Assembly: GCA_021824055.1 (NCBI GenBank)
Contig: JAKALV010000052.1
Coordinates: 1-15,376 of the forward strand
From: Acidobacteriota bacterium
Lineage (GTDB): Bacteria > Acidobacteriota > Vicinamibacteria > Vicinamibacterales > SCN-69-37
Direction: 5' to 3'
Length of the DNA stretch: 15,376 nt
Within the stretch, counting starts at the first letter, position 1, and each line of letters starts with the position of its first letter. Below, piece by piece: positions 13,567-15,376 of this stretch. The position numbers and the translations under genes are program-made. The notes below the pieces were generated by a model, which worked only from the letters and a program-made list of their open reading frames with translations, ran no database searches and was not told the DNA's origin.

Positions 13567-14535
13567 ATGCATCTGCGTACGCTCAAGGTCGGCTGCTTCG
13601 GCGGCGGCACCGGACTCCCGAGTCTGCTCGGCGGCATGAAGACAAACCCCTGGGTTGAGCAGCATGCGATCGTCACGATGTTCGATAGCGGCGGCTCGTC
13701 GGGGCAGCTGCGGGACGAACTCGGCGTCCTGCCGCCGGGCGACGTGCTCAAGTGCGCGCTGGCGCTGGCCCGCAGCGAGGCCGAAGCGCGCAAGATCCTG
13801 CTGTCGCGCCTGCCGATGCTCGAGCACGGCCGCCTGGCGGGACACACCGGCGGCAACCTGCTGTTGTCGATGATGGAGCAGTACAGCGGCGATTTTCTGG
13901 CGGCGATTGAGGGGCTGAGCCGCCTGCTTGGCTGCCGCGGCGCCGTGTGGCCGATCACGACCGAGCGGGCCACCCTCTGCGCGACCTACACCGGCGGCGA
14001 GACGACGCGTGGGGAAGTGGAAGTGGATCGCGGTCAGGCGGACGGACAGCGGATCGATCATGTCTCGCTGGATCCGCCGGCGGCCATTCATCCCACCGTC
14101 GCGCGCGCGATCCGCGAGCTGGACGCGATTGTCATCGGTCCCGGCAGTTTCTACACGAGCCTGATGCCGATCTTCCTAGTGGACGGATGCCGCGAGGCGC
14201 TTCGGGCGGTGAGCGGACCCGTCATTCTGATCGCGAACCTGCTGACCGAGGGCCGCGGGATGGCGCACTTCACGGCCGCGGAAGAGGCGCGGCTGCTGAG
14301 CGATGCGATGGGGCGTCCGATCGACGTCGTGATCTGGAACAGCGCCACGCCGGGCGATGCGGTGCTCGAAGAATACGCCGTGGAGCACAAGGCGCCGCTG
14401 CCGCTCGGCACGTTGCCCGGCGACGTCATGCTGATCGAGGGCGCGTTCTGGAAGTCCCGGTATGCGCGGCACCACCGGCGGCGGTTGTGCGCCGCCGTCT
14501 GGGCCGCGTTGTGGCAGAAGTGTTTCAGGACATAG
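13567..14535 (+). CDS. yvcK: YvcK/CofD-like family protein
   Basis: This 322-residue cytosolic protein of the YvcK/CofD superfamily has a Rossmann-like fold. Motifs seen are GGGTGLPSLLGG (12-23), FDSGGSSGQLRDELGVLPPGD (from about 39), GHTGGNLLLSMMEQYSGDF, AIVIGPGSFYTSLMP with GPGS at 191-194, and IANLLTEGRGMAHFTAAE. Characterised Bacillus YvcK (GlmR) binds UDP-GlcNAc and controls carbon flow to the cell wall. The GGGTGL start and the GGSSG segment favour the YvcK side over CofD, the F420 lactate-transferase; no F420 gene is near. DSGGSSG rather than DDGGSSG and a Trp- and Arg-rich C-terminus mark a subgroup. It is divergent from the minus-strand operon and convergent with the PIG-L gene. The ATG at 13567 is the only start fitting the GGGTGL motif. 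Confidence 0.88.
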   Translation: MHLRTLKVGCFGGGTGLPSLLGGMKTNPWVEQHAIVTMFDSGGSSGQLRDELGVLPPGDVLKCALALARSEAEARKILLSRLPMLEHGRLAGHTGGNLLLSMMEQYSGDFLAAIEGLSRLLGCRGAVWPITTERATLCATYTGGETTRGEVEVDRGQADGQRIDHVSLDPPAAIHPTVARAIRELDAIVIGPGSFYTSLMPIFLVDGCREALRAVSGPVILIANLLTEGRGMAHFTAAEEARLLSDAMGRPIDVVIWNSATPGDAVLEEYAVEHKAPLPLGTLPGDVMLIEGAFWKSRYARHHRRRLCAAVWAALWQKCFRT

Positions 14536-14551
14536 ACGGTGAAGAACATCA

Positions 14552-14611
14552 ACCGTGAAGAACGTAGAGAACGTGAAGAAATTACTTTACGTGCTTCACG
14601 TCCTTCACGGT
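14552..14611. terminator. Putative bidirectional terminator made of degenerate repeats
   Basis: ACCGTGAAGAACGT (14552-14565) is the reverse complement of 14598-14611 with one mismatch, which becomes a G-U pair in the minus-strand RNA. An inner 8-bp pair, ACGTGAAG (14571-14578) with CTTCACGT, offers an alternative stem. The 87-bp interval between two convergent genes contains nothing else. The left part also repeats GTGAAGAAC-type words. No long U tract follows on either strand, so intrinsic termination is plausible but unproven. Confidence 0.5.
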
Positions 14612-14622
14612 GATCGTCTTGC

Positions 14623-15376
14623 CTACTTGCCGGCGGCGGGCGCCTTCGGCAAGCTCAAGAGATTCGCGAGCAGCTGATACGCGCCCGGCGTGCCGGCCGG
14701 CAACTGACGCCACAGTCCGAGACCTACATACATCCAGCGGCCCTTGCCGTAGCGGCTGTCCACCAGTCCGCCGAGCTGCACGCCCGGATTGTCCTTGAAC
14801 GAATCGGTCATCGACACCAAGTCAACGTACTTCGCGTCCTTCTTGCCCAGGAAGTACTGCCCGCGTTCCTGCGTCCAGTTGGCCCAGGCCGACGGTCCGA
14901 TCTTGTTGGGGAAGTTGAACACCGGGTGCGTCGGAACGAGCAGCGTGACCGGGACCGTCTCGTCGTTCACGCGGCCGCTGACGCCCGCGCCGCCGATCTG
15001 GGCCGGGTACGGTCCGTACTGCGCCTGATTGAACTCGTTCTTGTTGTACTGCACGATCACCGTGCCGCCGCGATTGACGTAGTCGAGCAGGCGCCGGTTG
15101 TAGGCGCGCAGATCGTTGCGGCGCTCGTAGGCGCGCACGCCGGTCACGATGACGTCGTACTTCGCCAAGTCGCCCCACGCCAGTTCGTTCGTATCGATGA
15201 ACGTCAGCTTCGCGCCGAGCTGTTCGATGGCCGCGGGCACCTGATCGCCGACGCCGTCGATGTAGCCCACCTTCAGCCCGGGCGCCGTCTTCACGTCCAT
15301 GACCTTGAGCGACGTCTCGGCCGGATTGATCACCTGCCGGCGCTGGATGTGCGGGTACTCGATCACCTGATAGCCG
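14623..15376 (-). CDS. PIG-L family deacetylase, C-terminal part (5' end beyond the window)
   Basis: About 251 codons are visible and the frame runs off the right edge (GYQVIEYPHIQRR is the first readable part), so the N-terminal half is missing. The visible part resembles the C-terminal region of long PIG-L/LmbE proteins of Acidobacteriota. It contains LKVGYIDGVGDQVPAAIEQL and YDVIVTGVRAYERR, typical of a class-I glutamine-amidotransferase-like fold. GGTVIVQYNKNEF and SRYGKGRWMYVGLGLWRQLP follow, the latter as in ThuA-like domains. No catalytic Cys of true amidotransferases is visible, so this domain is probably not one. The PIG-L catalytic domain, if present, lies outside the window, so N-deacetylase activity is inferred. 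It ends 87 bp from the YvcK-like gene. The GTG at 15366 is an internal codon, not the start. Confidence 0.75.
   Translation of the reverse strand, partial: GYQVIEYPHIQRRQVINPAETSLKVMDVKTAPGLKVGYIDGVGDQVPAAIEQLGAKLTFIDTNELAWGDLAKYDVIVTGVRAYERRNDLRAYNRRLLDYVNRGGTVIVQYNKNEFNQAQYGPYPAQIGGAGVSGRVNDETVPVTLLVPTHPVFNFPNKIGPSAWANWTQERGQYFLGKKDAKYVDLVSMTDSFKDNPGVQLGGLVDSRYGKGRWMYVGLGLWRQLPAGTPGAYQLLANLLSLPKAPAAGK

Noticed and set aside
13567..14535. True CofD (F420 biosynthesis) enzyme
   Set aside because: The GGGTGLP start, the GGSSGQLR segment and the lack of any F420 gene nearby favour the YvcK side of the superfamily.
15364..15366. Start codon of the PIG-L-like gene at the GTG
   Set aside because: The frame continues without a stop to the window edge as GYQ before this codon, and family members of this type are much longer at the N-terminus.

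Overview
The window is GC-rich bacterial DNA with tightly packed genes and two operons. Gene content points to Acidobacteriota, probably a Vicinamibacteria-type lineage: a long PIG-L deacetylase with a C-terminal amidotransferase-like part, a YvcK-like protein, LemA with a TPM/YgcG protein, and low-complexity tracts at gene borders. This is inference from gene style and composition; no rRNA or tRNA is present to confirm it.

Region 1 (88-7455, + strand) is a self-contained drug-efflux operon. A TTGACA promoter with a perfect AACTAAC/GTTAGTT operator drives a TetR regulator. It is followed by an HlyD/YbhG-type adaptor lipoprotein, an ABC ATPase matching the N-terminal half of E. coli YbhF, a TolC-type outer-membrane channel, a second ABC ATPase matching the C-terminal half of YbhF, and two ABC-2 permeases (YbhS/YbhR-like, 372 aa each). 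Most junctions are ATGA or GTGA overlaps. The operon is in effect ybhG-F-S-R with ybhF split in two and a channel gene between the halves. The ATPases have complementary defects: the first lacks the H-loop histidine and the second has a degenerate signature. A heterodimer would have one consensus and one degenerate ATP site. The first ATPase begins with twelve PPA tripeptides encoded by a 9/18-bp repeat.

Region 2 (7455-7733) is a repeat-built intergenic region: an 8-bp-period and 30-bp-period array enclosed by a 44-bp, one-mismatch inverted repeat. It separates the efflux operon from a DUF72 gene (7734-8456) that appears to start on a leaderless mRNA.

Region 3 (13542 down to 8443, - strand) is a compact six-gene operon: a nucleotidyltransferase-like protein with an eroded catalytic motif, a TPM-domain membrane protein, LemA, a DinB-superfamily protein, a large multi-spanning membrane protein, and a YheT-type alpha/beta hydrolase. 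It converges on DUF72 with a 14-bp 3' overlap.

Region 4 (13543-15376): the minus-strand operon and a divergent YvcK/CofD-like gene (13567-14535) share a 24-bp intergenic region in which two outward -10 boxes overlap. The YvcK-like gene converges on the C-terminal part of a PIG-L deacetylase that runs off the window. A stem-loop made of degenerate repeats lies between their ends and probably terminates both.

No CRISPR array, insertion sequence, phage gene, tRNA or rRNA was found. Every gap over about 100 bases is described; the largest is the 278-bp repeat region.
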